In this document: positions 7,419-15,295 of the stretch, in pieces
Position numbering within the stretch: the first letter of the stretch is position 1
Layout of the letters: each line of letters begins with the position of its first letter
From: Candidatus Methylomirabilota bacterium
GTDB lineage: Bacteria; Methylomirabilota; Methylomirabilia; Methylomirabilales; Methylomirabilaceae
Length of the DNA: 18,574 nt
Reading direction: 5' to 3'
NCBI GenBank assembly: GCA_003105305.1
Contig: PQAQ01000205.1
Coordinates: 4,713-23,286 of the forward strand
Made by a program: the position numbers and the translations under genes
Notes under the pieces: generated by a model
Database searches by the model: none
Told to the model about the DNA's origin: nothing
The model's input: only the letters and a program-made list of their open reading frames with translations

Positions 7419-7494
7419 GCGTGAGATCGATTCGGGCTTCACGACGATGATTCGAGATCGTCTGGGGAGTTTCTGAGTCAATGTCGCCTCGCCA

Positions 7495-7523
7495 ATTGTT
7501 ATGTCATTTCTCTGACTTGTCAA
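7495..7523 (-). promoter_or_regulatory. Promoter of the cupin-led operon
   Basis: On the - strand a perfect -35 TTGACA (7518-7523), a 17-bp spacer and AACAAT (7495-7500) as -10. It predicts transcription from about 7488 and a leader of about 70 nt before the cupin ATG. The element and its upstream flank closely resemble the gdhA promoter (15250-15278), with the same spacing and shared spacer sequence, which raises confidence that it is functional. Confidence 0.6.
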
Positions 7524-7625
7524 CGAGATTTCAGTCGGATGTCCGGGATCTGATCCGCTGCAGTGCATTCGGCTCGGCTGATCGAATGTCAACACCGGAT
7601 GTAGAAGTGAGGGCCGAGCCGGCCT

Positions 7626-8081
7626 TCAGGCGTCGCCGATATCCTCGGCCCAGACGTCGGCATGGCTCTTGATGAACGCCGTCAGCAGGCGAGCGCAGGC
7701 CGTTGAGTTCAGGTCGATCACCTGTACGCCGCGCTCGCGCAGCCACGCGATGCCGCCCTGGAAGGTCTGCGACTCCCCGACGACGACCGTTCCGATGCGA
7801 AACTGGACGATCAATCCGCTGCAATACCAGCACGGCGCCAAGGTCGTCGCCATAATTGTTTCGTGGTAGCGACGCTGACGTCCCGCCTTGCGAAACGCGT
7901 CCGTTTCCGCGTGGACCGACGGGTCGTTGTCCTGAATGCGACGATTGTGTCCCCGTCCGAGTAGCGCGCCATTTTGGTGGAAGAGGGCCGCCCCGATTGG
8001 AATCCCTCCCTCCGCCAAGCCGAGCCGCGCCTCCTCAATCGCCACCGCAAGCATCGCCTCGTAATCAGGTGTCTGTGGCAT
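7626..8081 (-). CDS. Cytosine deaminase, yeast FCY1-like (CDA-fold nucleoside/base deaminase)
   Basis: A 151-residue zinc-dependent deaminase, expected to convert cytosine to uracil for pyrimidine salvage. The zinc site is H57-A-E59 (HAETDAF) and PCWYC with C84 and C87; E59 is the proton shuttle. Beyond the generic fold, it matches the yeast cytosine deaminase Fcy1: GRGHN with N46 (yeast N51), VVGESQTF with F107 (yeast F114), and the C-terminal VWAEDIGDA with W144 and D147 (yeast W152, D155), all substrate-pocket residues there. This argues for free cytosine rather than tRNA adenosine (TadA) or guanine, though specificity is inferred. The ATG at 8081 has GAGGGA five bases upstream and gives the right length; the frame is open to 8162 without family similarity. 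It has no purine/pyrimidine gene beside it. Confidence 0.85.
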   Translation of the reverse strand: MPQTPDYEAMLAVAIEEARLGLAEGGIPIGAALFHQNGALLGRGHNRRIQDNDPSVHAETDAFRKAGRQRRYHETIMATTLAPCWYCSGLIVQFRIGTVVVGESQTFQGGIAWLRERGVQVIDLNSTACARLLTAFIKSHADVWAEDIGDA

Positions 8082-8118
8082 AGCATCCCTCACACAATAG
8101 CGGATCCGTTTCAGGGAA

Positions 8119-8146
8119 GACTTGCCGCCCCCAAGCCTGGCAAGTC
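8119..8146 (-). terminator. Possible terminator after the MgtC/DUF4010 gene
   Basis: GACTTGCC (8119-8126) and GGCAAGTC (8139-8146) form a perfect 8-bp stem with a 12-nt loop in the 166-bp gap between the DUF4010 stop and the deaminase start. The bases after it on the - strand (TTCCCTG) are only mildly pyrimidine-rich, so it is a weak terminator at best; a leader structure for the deaminase is the alternative. Confidence 0.35.
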
Positions 8147-8247
8147 GGTTGGCGCTCTCCAATAGAATGAGGGCATCGAGGCCTCTTCAGATCGGCGTCG
8201 TCTTTTCGGCAAAGGGGGCCGGCCAAGAGCGCCTTGTTCTGCCATGT

Positions 8248-9540
8248 TTAGGGCTGCGTCAACCAGTCCGGCAGCAGGAGAGCTCCCGCGATGGCGCCGA
8301 CCACTCCCAGCGTCAGGAGAAATCCCAGGGACCAAGCGGTTCGCCGGGTCAGCGACCGCTCGTGGGCTACCCGGGCTACAAGGGAAAGATTCACTAACGC
8401 ACTCATCAACGATGTCAGTACTACCCCAGTGCCGGCAACGTCAGCGGGGACACTGTGGTGGGAAGCGAGCAACGCAGCCGCAGCTGCCCCGCTGGCGCTG
8501 GAGATGAGGCCTCCAACCAGGCTGATAGCATAGAAACCTACCTGCCCTAACGCCCGCTGAGCCACGGTTCCCGTGATTTCCAAACCAAGGAATAACAGGC
8601 CGAACTTCAGTACCGAGGACAGCGAGAATGGGGAATCGAGTTGCAAGATCGGACTCTCTGACGGAGGCGTACTCGACGATCTTCGCTGCAGGCCCGCCAG
8701 GCTGATGCCGGCCAAGAGCATCAAGAGCAAGGCAGGTGAGGCGGTCACCAGCGCCCGGGGGGCCAGGATCGCCAGCAGTACGCCATTGCGGAGGACCATA
8801 GCCACCGTGGCCAGGAGAATGCCGCGGTAGGCCGGACCGGCCAGCGTTGGCCCTTCCTGGACGCGTTCGGCGAGTGCCGTAACCGCGATCGAACTGTTGA
8901 CCAGCCCGCCGAAAAAACCTGTCAGTTCGACCGCCCGTGGGCCATAGAGCTTCAGCAGGACGTAGTTGGCGAAGCCGATTCCCGCGATCAGCAGCACCGT
9001 CATCCAGGCAGCTCGTAGCCGCACCAGTCCAAACGGGTCGATGCTTTCCTCAGGCAGAGCAGGGTAGATGACGAATGCGAAAACGGCCAGTAAGATTGCG
9101 GAGCGCAATTCAGTCTCGGTCAGCCCGAGGCTGAAGCCGGCTAAGCTCTCCTTCCAGGCGAGTAATGCGGCCGTCAGCACGGTCAACGCAGACGGGAGGA
9201 GGGTGTGGCCCTGCCCGCTCAACACCCCGGCGAACCCGACCACCAGTAAGGCCGCCGACGTCGTGAGTTCGGTATCCTGATGCGTGTATATCCGTTCGAT
9301 GTTTAAGAGGACGACCAGCAGCCCGAGGAGAGCAAGACTGAGCAGGGCAAACTGTTCGCCGAGCTGGGCCCCCAGGCAGCCAAGCAGCGCCGCGAACGCA
9401 AAGGTGCGGACACCGGCTTCCTTGCCGCGCCGCTCGCGCTCCAGGCCGACGAAGAGGCCGAGGGCCAGCGCTAAGACTATGCGTAACAGCGCGTGAAGGT
9501 AGGGCCACTCAGAACCCGACATGGCGAGAGGGTTATCCAT
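8248..9540 (-). CDS. MgtC/SapB-type membrane protein with DUF4010 domain
   Basis: A polytopic inner-membrane protein of 430 residues. The N-terminal quarter has the MgtC/SapB signature: LALGLFVGLERERRGKEAGVRTFAFAALLG. It is followed by repeated hydrophobic helices and a DUF4010-type region with FAFVIYPALPEESIDPFGLVRLR, ELTGFFGGLVNSSIAVTALAER and GLISSASGAAAAALLASHH. Roughly a dozen hydrophobic segments are visible. Function is not established; MgtC relatives influence Mg2+ homeostasis and membrane energetics, but this two-domain architecture is uncharacterised. I chose the ATG at 9540, preceded by a GGGGC stretch; a GTG at 9555 and an ATG at 9522 are alternatives. In the 134-bp gap before emrE there is a 6-bp inverted repeat with 2-bp centre at 9580-9593, a possible operator. 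Confidence 0.88.
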   Translation of the reverse strand: MDNPLAMSGSEWPYLHALLRIVLALALGLFVGLERERRGKEAGVRTFAFAALLGCLGAQLGEQFALLSLALLGLLVVLLNIERIYTHQDTELTTSAALLVVGFAGVLSGQGHTLLPSALTVLTAALLAWKESLAGFSLGLTETELRSAILLAVFAFVIYPALPEESIDPFGLVRLRAAWMTVLLIAGIGFANYVLLKLYGPRAVELTGFFGGLVNSSIAVTALAERVQEGPTLAGPAYRGILLATVAMVLRNGVLLAILAPRALVTASPALLLMLLAGISLAGLQRRSSSTPPSESPILQLDSPFSLSSVLKFGLLFLGLEITGTVAQRALGQVGFYAISLVGGLISSASGAAAAALLASHHSVPADVAGTGVVLTSLMSALVNLSLVARVAHERSLTRRTAWSLGFLLTLGVVGAIAGALLLPDWLTQP

Positions 9541-9689
9541 TGTCAGGCGCCCCACAGGGCGTCAAAAACCGATGATCCTCCGTTGGTCAACGGTGCGAGC
9601 TCAGCCGACGCCCGAGGGCGGAGTGACACTACAATCGGCAAGCGCGGCTTGTCCGCGGTCGACTGAAACGAGGAATTGGCCGGTTGCTC

Positions 9690-10022
9690 TCACACGTGAG
9701 AGGTGGTTTTGGAAAACAGATTGAGAACGATCACCCCAGCCACGATGAGCAAAATACCCACGATTGTCGGAAGGTCAAGAGATTGCCCATAGAGAACCCA
9801 AGAGATCAGCGCGATTAACGCGATGCCGACACCCGACCAAATTGCATAGGCAACTCCAACAGGGATTCTGTTTAGCGCGAGCGAGAGGCAATAAAAGGCC
9901 GATGTGTAGCCTGCAACAACAATCGCTGATGGCCATAATCGGGAAAACCCTTCCGATGCCTTTAAGGCGGACGTTCCGATGACTTCGCTGACAATTGCCG
10001 TTACGAGAAATATCCAGTGCAT
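9690..10022 (-). CDS. emrE: Small multidrug resistance transporter, EmrE type
   Basis: A 110-residue, four-helix SMR-family protein that works as an antiparallel dimer, exchanging protons for lipophilic cations or quaternary ammonium compounds. Length equals E. coli EmrE. The essential membrane Glu is E13 (E14 in EmrE), and Y39, Y59 and W62 match EmrE Y40, Y60 and W63 with a constant one-residue offset. [19 protein letters not shown] and the GQSLDLP loop are EmrE-type and not Gdx/SugE-type. I chose the ATG at 10022, with TGAGG about seven bases upstream; the frame is open to 10052. It has its own promoter and stands alone, with the DUF4010 gene 150 bp downstream. Confidence 0.93.
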   Translation of the reverse strand: MHWIFLVTAIVSEVIGTSALKASEGFSRLWPSAIVVAGYTSAFYCLSLALNRIPVGVAYAIWSGVGIALIALISWVLYGQSLDLPTIVGILLIVAGVIVLNLFSKTTSHV

Positions 10023-10073
10023 GAACAAAACCTCAGTAGGGCGCGCGACCAACCGTTTAGTAGGCTAAGACAG

Positions 10074-10102
10074 ATAATATAACCTTCTCGCGTAGTTAGC
10101 AA
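10074..10102 (-). promoter_or_regulatory. Promoter of emrE
   Basis: On the - strand TTGCTA (10097-10102, 4 of 6), a 17-bp spacer and TATTAT (10074-10079, 5 of 6). The leader would be about 45 nt. It lies in the gap between rnk and emrE. Confidence 0.5.
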
Positions 10103-10196
10103 CCCATTCCTATGAATCCTCGCGACGGCAGACGTTACACCTGGGTCAGTCTCTTCAGCCTTATACCCGCACACCGCCTGAGCCGTCTTCGATGAG

Positions 10197-10214
10197 CGCA
10201 GCGCACGCGCTGCG
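10197..10214 (-). terminator. Weak hairpin downstream of rnk
   Basis: CGCAGCG (10197-10203) and CGCTGCG (10208-10214) form a 7-bp GC stem with a 4-nt loop, 14 bp after the rnk stop on the - strand. There is no T-tract, so it may only protect the 3' end or slow the polymerase. Confidence 0.25.
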
Positions 10215-10228
10215 GACGATAGTCGGCG

Positions 10229-10648
10229 CTACAGGTGATAATCGCCGGCCGCTTCCGGCTGGTACACGACCTCCTCAATGCTGATGCGTCGTATTCCCGC
10301 AGGCACCTGCCATTCGATGATATCTCCTTTGGCGTACCCGAGAATTGCTGTGCCTATGGGTGCAAGGACTGAGATCTTTCCGGCGTCAATGTTCGCCTCA
10401 CGCGGAAACACTAACACGTAGGTCTTCGTTTCAGAAGTGCTGAGATCACGAAGGACGACCTTCGAGTTCATGGTCACCACATCAGCCGGAACCGCCTTGG
10501 ATGACACGACATTCGCTCGGCCCAACTCTTCCGCCAGGGCATCCAGGTCGGCCCTGTCGTGACCGCCAAACTCCTCAGCCACCGCAATCAGTTCCTCAAG
10601 TCGCTTTTTGTCAAAATCCGTGATGTATATCTTTCTGGCCTTCATCAT
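10229..10648 (-). CDS. rnk: Rnk, GreA-family regulator of nucleoside diphosphate kinase
   Basis: A 139-residue member of the GreA/GreB C-terminal-domain family. It has a short N-terminal helical pair (KKRLEELIAVAEEF, then ADLDALAEELGRA) without the acidic GreA tip motif, then the FKBP-like domain with DVVTMNSKVVLRDLS and SVLAPIGTAILGYAKGD. The C-terminus EYQPEAAGDYLL of E. coli Rnk is almost exactly matched (VYQPEAAGDYHL). E. coli Rnk is 136 residues. Rnk binds RNA polymerase in the secondary channel and affects nucleoside diphosphate kinase levels. GAGGAGG precedes two consecutive ATG codons, at 10648 (4 nt spacing) and 10645 (7 nt spacing); either may be used, and the longer open frame to 10675 is unlikely. 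It lies 88 bp downstream of the P-type ATPase on the same strand. Confidence 0.93.
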   Translation of the reverse strand: MMKARKIYITDFDKKRLEELIAVAEEFGGHDRADLDALAEELGRANVVSSKAVPADVVTMNSKVVLRDLSTSETKTYVLVFPREANIDAGKISVLAPIGTAILGYAKGDIIEWQVPAGIRRISIEEVVYQPEAAGDYHL

Positions 10649-10736
10649 TGTGCCTCCTCGAGTTAGTGCCGACACGTAGCATCGGCGGCGGCGCCCATCG
10701 CCCGCCGCTATATGCTGTTGCTAAGCCGCGCGAAGC

Positions 10737-13193
10737 CTACGCCTGGATCCGTCGTGGCGCGATCCATAGATGCTCCGTGAGAACCGACTTGACGATATCG
10801 TTCAGCGCCAGCGAGCAGATGAGCGCGTAGGCGGCGGTAAGCACAATCTGCCCAAGGGGGAGCGGGCCGAGTTCGGCCATTCCGAAGAATCCGATGGCCG
10901 TACCGATCAGCGCGTCCGCGGCCAGCGCAGCCGCCAGCACCCAGCCGGGCCGCGATCGCCAGAAAGGGCGGCGTTCACGGAACGACACGATCGAGAAAAT
11001 GGCAAAGTAGAGCAGCGTTAGGAACGAGAACGTGTGGAGCCTATCCCCGGTGAGCTCGAAGATGCGCGAGCCGATGGCGAGCAGCGCCAGGGCCTCCAGC
11101 AACATGAGCGCGCCGAGGACGACTGCTACCTTGACGAGTGGACCGATCCGCCAGCTCTCAGGCGTCTGCGACGGGCGGACGCGATCCGTCCCCAGCGCGA
11201 TCTTCACGAAGTCGGTCATGAAGACCAGCAGGATCATGCCGAGAGCGGAAATGACGAACTTGCCCGTGAAGATGAACGCCACGACGACGAATCCCGCCTT
11301 TAGAATCGTGTTGCTCACCTTGTTGATGATCCACGTCAGGACTCTCTGGTAGATCGAGCGCCCGATCTTCACCACGTCGACGATGCTTGCAAGCCCCTCT
11401 TCCGTCAGAACGATGCTGGCTGCCCTCTTGGCAACATCCGTCGCGCCGCTCACGGCGATGCCGACCTCGGCTTGACTCAGCGCCGGCGCGTCGTTGACGC
11501 CGTCGCCGGTCATGCCGACCACATGGCCTGCCGACTGCAGGTGCTCCACGACCAAAAACTTGTCTTCGGGAAATACCTCGGCGAAGCCACCGGCGCGGGC
11601 GGCGAGCTCGGTGGCGCGCAAGCCGCCGTCCTTCTCGGCCGCCCGCAATTCCGGCGCGCGCACGATGTCGCCGAGCCCGAGCGTACGCGCGATCTCGCAG
11701 GCAACGGGCAGGCCGTCTCCCGTCAGCATCTTGACCCGGACGCCGAGCGATTGAAGCTGCTCGATGAGCCGGCGGGAATCAGGCCTGGGCAGATCGTGCA
11801 GGAATGCAAGGCCGATGAGCCGCACGGGGGCGCCGTCGTCGCCTCGCGCGACTGCGAGCACGCGGGCGCCCTTCTTTCCCTCCTCGTCGACCCGCGCCTC
11901 GATCTCCGCAACAGTGTCTGGCGGCAGGTCGACGAGCTCGGCAAGCGTGCGCAAGGCCCCCTTCAGCGCGCGCATCTTGCGCCCGTTGATCTCTACGATC
12001 GACTCTGTGCGCCGCGTCTCAGGCGTGAACGGAACGAAACTCAACGTCTTGGCGCTCGAATCGAGCAGGCCGCGCTCCGATGCCGCGCGCAGCAACGCCA
12101 GGTCGATCGGATCCTGGTCGGCCGGGTTTGATGCGAGCACCGCCGTGCGCAGGACGTCGTCTTCGGTGAAGCCGGGCTGCACGAGCACGGCGCCGAGGGT
12201 CAGGCGATTCATCGTGAGCGTTCCCGTCTTGTCCGCGCACAGGACATCCATATTCGCCGCGTCCTCGACCGCCGCCAGGTGGGTGACCAGCACACCGTGG
12301 CGTCCGAGTTCCACCGAGCCGATCGCCGTGCTCACGGTGATCAATACCGGCAGCGCGATCGGCGCCGCGCTTATGAGCAGCACGAGCGAGAGCGGCACAA
12401 TGTCGAGCAGCGGCAGCCCTCGAACGACGGACAGCGCGACCGCGAGGCTCACCAGTGTGCCGACGATGACAAAGAGCCACCGTAACAGGCGTGTGGTGAT
12501 CTCCTCGACGTGCAGCTTCGGCCGAGCGCTCTCGATGAGGTGCGTCGTGCGGCCGAAGTAGGTTCGCGTCCCGGTTGCCGTGACGATGGCGGTAGCCTCT
12601 CCACGGCGTACGACCGATCCGGCGAAGAGCGCGTCGGCGCTGCGCTTCTGGACTTCGAGCGATTCGCCGGTGAGCGCGGACTGGTCGACACGGAGCTCTC
12701 CATCAACGACGCGCACGTCTGCCGGCACGAAGTCCCCCGCGCGCAGCCGCACGACATCTCCCGTGACCAGCTCACGGGCCGTAATCAGCCTCCAGGCTCC
12801 ATCGCGGAGAGTTCTGGCGGTTACCTGAAGACGGCGCCGGAGGGCAGCGACCGCCGACGACGCGCGCTGCTCCTGAAGGAAACTGAGGATCGCGTTGACG
12901 AATAGGAGGGCGAGCGAAATCCAGAAGTCGGCCTGCTTGTGCAGGATAAGCGAGAGAGCGGCGATGAGTTCGAGCAGCCATGCCGAAAGGCTCCAGAATT
13001 TTCTGAGCAGGCGAAGGACGGGGTGGGTCGGCGCGTCTGGGACCTCGTTCGGGCCCTCGCGTGAAAGGCGGTCGCTCGCCTCGCGCTCAGTCAACCCGAC
13101 AGCGCTTGTCGCCTCCACGGCGCCAGGCGTATCGGTCGAGATGTCAGGGGGGGTGAAGTGCAGACCTGGCTCAGCCACACCTGAACCTTCCAC
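10737..13193 (-). CDS. P-type proton-pumping ATPase (P3A, plasma-membrane H+-ATPase type)
   Basis: An 818-residue P-type ATPase. In order: a hydrophilic N-terminus of about 60 residues; the actuator domain with TGES in DQSALTGESLEV; the phosphorylation site DKTGT with the acceptor D321; the hinge motif MTGDGVNDAPAL; and a C-terminal membrane bundle. In the M6 region MTDFVKIALGTDRVRPSQTP lines up with plant AHA2 around [20 protein letters not shown], so D661 corresponds to AHA2 D684, the proton-carrying Asp. It lacks the C-terminal autoinhibitory domain of plants, as archaeal and bacterial P3A pumps do. It would export protons at the cost of ATP. The GTG at 13193 has no clear ribosome-binding site; a GTG at 13178 with GGAAGG upstream is an equally good start. 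The proton assignment is firmer than for a generic P-type pump, but untested. Confidence 0.93.
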   Translation of the reverse strand: MEGSGVAEPGLHFTPPDISTDTPGAVEATSAVGLTEREASDRLSREGPNEVPDAPTHPVLRLLRKFWSLSAWLLELIAALSLILHKQADFWISLALLFVNAILSFLQEQRASSAVAALRRRLQVTARTLRDGAWRLITARELVTGDVVRLRAGDFVPADVRVVDGELRVDQSALTGESLEVQKRSADALFAGSVVRRGEATAIVTATGTRTYFGRTTHLIESARPKLHVEEITTRLLRWLFVIVGTLVSLAVALSVVRGLPLLDIVPLSLVLLISAAPIALPVLITVSTAIGSVELGRHGVLVTHLAAVEDAANMDVLCADKTGTLTMNRLTLGAVLVQPGFTEDDVLRTAVLASNPADQDPIDLALLRAASERGLLDSSAKTLSFVPFTPETRRTESIVEINGRKMRALKGALRTLAELVDLPPDTVAEIEARVDEEGKKGARVLAVARGDDGAPVRLIGLAFLHDLPRPDSRRLIEQLQSLGVRVKMLTGDGLPVACEIARTLGLGDIVRAPELRAAEKDGGLRATELAARAGGFAEVFPEDKFLVVEHLQSAGHVVGMTGDGVNDAPALSQAEVGIAVSGATDVAKRAASIVLTEEGLASIVDVVKIGRSIYQRVLTWIINKVSNTILKAGFVVVAFIFTGKFVISALGMILLVFMTDFVKIALGTDRVRPSQTPESWRIGPLVKVAVVLGALMLLEALALLAIGSRIFELTGDRLHTFSFLTLLYFAIFSIVSFRERRPFWRSRPGWVLAAALAADALIGTAIGFFGMAELGPLPLGQIVLTAAYALICSLALNDIVKSVLTEHLWIAPRRIQA

Positions 13194-13270
13194 AGGGGCT
13201 AACGATTGGGTTGAGTCTCGCCGCGTAGTGGCGTCGGCTCGGACGGCCGGTTAGCCGGCGCCTTCAAGGC

Positions 13271-13675
13271 CTACCGCGTCATCGGTCTATCGGGCTGGAT
13301 GCCCGGATCGAGCTCGACGCAATCGGATTCGCAGGCCCCCGACGACGTGGGTTCGCGAGATGGCGCCGAACGATGCAATACCGCGCGTACTGGGGTGATT
13401 CGCAGCAGCCCGCCGATTACGACAGCCTGCCCGTCGACGATCAGCGAGTAATCGGATTCGGTTTGTGGAGGCCAGACCAAGGCGACAGCGGGCCGCTCCA
13501 GCGCGTTCTCGCGGGTATGACGGCCAATCCCGATTACAACCAATGCGCCGCCTTGCAGCGCTGCGGATACCGCAACCGCATGCGGCGCGCCGTTGGCGTT
13601 CGTCGTCATCAGATAGGCGAAGCGGTAACGCGCGATCACGTCTGCCAAGCTCAACAATTCGACCGGAATACCCAT
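13271..13675 (-). CDS. PNPOx-fold flavin-binding-type protein (pyridoxamine 5'-phosphate oxidase-like)
   Basis: A 134-residue split-barrel protein. The pattern FAYLMTTNANGAPHAVAVSAAL, GIGRHTRENALERPAVALVWPP and DYSLIVDGQAVVIG is that of small PNPOx-like proteins, which bind FMN, F420 or heme and are often reductases of unknown substrate; it is shorter than true PdxH (about 220). The C-terminal third (SAPSREPTSSGACESDCVELD onward) is polar and poorly conserved. I chose the ATG at 13675, seven bases after GAGGG; the frame is open to a GTG at 13681. It sits 72 bp after gdhA and 77 bp before the ATPase, all on the - strand, so the three could share a transcript. The gap to the ATPase has a small GCCGG-TTAG-CCGGC hairpin at 13246-13259 without T-tract. 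Confidence 0.83.
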   Translation of the reverse strand: MGIPVELLSLADVIARYRFAYLMTTNANGAPHAVAVSAALQGGALVVIGIGRHTRENALERPAVALVWPPQTESDYSLIVDGQAVVIGGLLRITPVRAVLHRSAPSREPTSSGACESDCVELDPGIQPDRPMTR

Positions 13676-13747
13676 GACCACACCCTCATTCGGTTGAGCT
13701 GCCGGTCCACATGAACAAGCTTCGAGCCGCTATGGTGCGGGGCGACG

Positions 13748-15091
13748 TCAGATCACGCCCTGCGCCAGCATGGCGTCGGCAACCTTGACGAAGCCGGCCA
13801 CGTTCGCGCCATTCACATAGCTCACCGTGCCGTCCGGTCGGCGGCCATGCTGCAGGCAGGCTTCGTGGATGCTGCGCATGATACCGTGGAGGCGCGCATC
13901 GACCTCCTCGCGCGGCCACGAGATGCGCATCGAGTTCTGGCTCATCTCGAGGCCCGAGGTGGCGACGCCGCCGGCGTTGCTGGCCTTGCCCGGCGCGTAG
14001 AGCACGCCCTGGCTTTCGAAGACCTTCACGGCGTCAAGAGTGGAGGGCATGTTGGCGCCTTCTGCCACGCACTTGACCCCGTTTCTGACCAGGGCCTCGG
14101 CATCCTTGCCATCGAGCTCGTTCTGAATCGCGCAGGGCAGGGCGACGTCGACGGGGACGTGCCATGGCGTGGCACCCGGGTGGAAGTTGACCTTGACGCG
14201 TTGGGCGTAGTCGCTGACGCGGCCGTAGAGGTGATTCTTGACTTCCATCAGCTCGGCAAGCTTCTTGGCGGTGAATCCGTTCTCGTCGACGATGGTGCCG
14301 CTCGAATCGGATACCGTCACCACCTTGGCGCCGAGGGCCATGGCCTTTTCAACGGCGTACTGGGCGACGTTGCCCGAGCCGGAGACGCTGACGCGCATGC
14401 CGTCGAAGGCGAGGCCGCGCTGCTTGAGCATTTCCTCAGCGAAATAGACCGTGCCGTAGCCCGTGGCTTCCGGGCGGATCAACGAGCCGCCGTAACTCAG
14501 GCCCTTGCCGGTGAACACGCAGTCGACGCGGTTGCTGAGCTTCTTCATCATTCCGGTCATGAAGCCGACCTCCCGGCCGCCGACGCCGATGTCGCCGGCC
14601 GGCACATCCGTATCGGAGCCGACATGACGGAACAGTTCGCTGATGAAGGCCTGGCAGAAGCGCATGACCTCGCCCGGGCTCTTGCCCTTCGGATCGAAAT
14701 CGGAGCCGCCCTTGCCGCCGCCCATCGGCAGCGTAGTCAGCGCATTCTTGAAGGTCTGTTCGAAGGCGAGGAATTTCAGGATGGACAGGTTCACCGACGG
14801 ATGGAAGCGCAGGCCGCCCTTGTAGGGACCGATCGCCGAACTGTGCTGGATGCGATAGCCGCGGTTGACCTGAACATCGCCGTGGTCATTGACCCAGGAT
14901 ACCCGGAAGGTGATGACGCGCTCCGGTTCGACCAGGCGGTCGAGCAGTCCGTGCTCGGCATAGCGCGGGTGCTGTTCGATAAAAGGCCACAGGCTTTCCA
15001 TCACCTCGGTGACGGCCTGCAGGAACTCCGGTTGCCCCGGGTTGCGATCGCTGACATAGGCCAGAAAACTGTCAAGTGACTTAAATGTCAT
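13748..15091 (-). CDS. gdhA: NADP-type glutamate dehydrogenase
   Basis: A 447-residue hexameric-type glutamate dehydrogenase, the same length as E. coli GdhA; it makes glutamate from 2-oxoglutarate and ammonium. Conserved elements in order: GPYKGGLRFHPSVN with K91; TTLPMGGGKGGSDFDPKGKS with the catalytic Lys at residue 127; the block VPAGDIGVGGREVGFMTGM; the Rossmann glycine motif SGSGNVAQYA; and CVAEGANMPST. The overall pattern is that of the small NADPH-dependent (biosynthetic) class, though coenzyme choice is inferred. A dedicated promoter lies about 160 bp upstream; no close ribosome-binding site beyond GGGG is seen. Third codon positions look strongly G/C-biased and the flanking 600 bp upstream looks poorer in GC, so a foreign origin is possible but not shown. 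A long open frame on the opposite strand is a coding shadow. Confidence 0.97.
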   Translation of the reverse strand: MTFKSLDSFLAYVSDRNPGQPEFLQAVTEVMESLWPFIEQHPRYAEHGLLDRLVEPERVITFRVSWVNDHGDVQVNRGYRIQHSSAIGPYKGGLRFHPSVNLSILKFLAFEQTFKNALTTLPMGGGKGGSDFDPKGKSPGEVMRFCQAFISELFRHVGSDTDVPAGDIGVGGREVGFMTGMMKKLSNRVDCVFTGKGLSYGGSLIRPEATGYGTVYFAEEMLKQRGLAFDGMRVSVSGSGNVAQYAVEKAMALGAKVVTVSDSSGTIVDENGFTAKKLAELMEVKNHLYGRVSDYAQRVKVNFHPGATPWHVPVDVALPCAIQNELDGKDAEALVRNGVKCVAEGANMPSTLDAVKVFESQGVLYAPGKASNAGGVATSGLEMSQNSMRISWPREEVDARLHGIMRSIHEACLQHGRRPDGTVSYVNGANVAGFVKVADAMLAQGVI

Positions 15092-15249
15092 GTGTGTGCC
15101 CCATCTCAGTGAATGTTGTTAAGGACAAAGCATCTCTATCACTATGCGCTCCGATACCTTACTTGCCTGCCTATTGGGAACCTTGTGGCCGAACTATGAT
15201 TATGCTGGTCTGTAGAGCGCCAGTCCCCACAATGCTCACGATAGGCGGA

Positions 15250-15278
15250 ATTGTCCTGCCATTTCGCAAACTTGTCAA
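15250..15278 (-). promoter_or_regulatory. Promoter of gdhA
   Basis: On the - strand a perfect -35 TTGACA (15273-15278), a 17-bp spacer and GACAAT (15250-15255, 4 of 6). It predicts a start near 15243 and a leader of about 150 nt. A 40-bp segment that includes it (15249-15288) is about 80% identical to the segment upstream of the cupin gene. Confidence 0.6.
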
Positions 15279-15295
15279 CGGAATTTCAACAGGAC

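Noticed and set aside
9580..9593. Inverted repeat CCGTTG-GT-CAACGG before the DUF4010 gene
   Set aside because: Six-bp arms are compatible with an operator, but there is no regulator gene nearby and no convincing promoter overlap; mentioned only in the gene entry.
11472..12561. Long + strand frames (219 and 265 codons)
   Set aside because: Both are antisense to the central catalytic region of the P-type ATPase and have shadow-like composition rich in Arg, Ser and Ala.
13847..15079. 410-codon open frame on the + strand
   Set aside because: It lies wholly antisense to gdhA, whose protein is unmistakable. Long antisense frames are expected opposite GC-rich third positions, and the translation has no recognisable domain.
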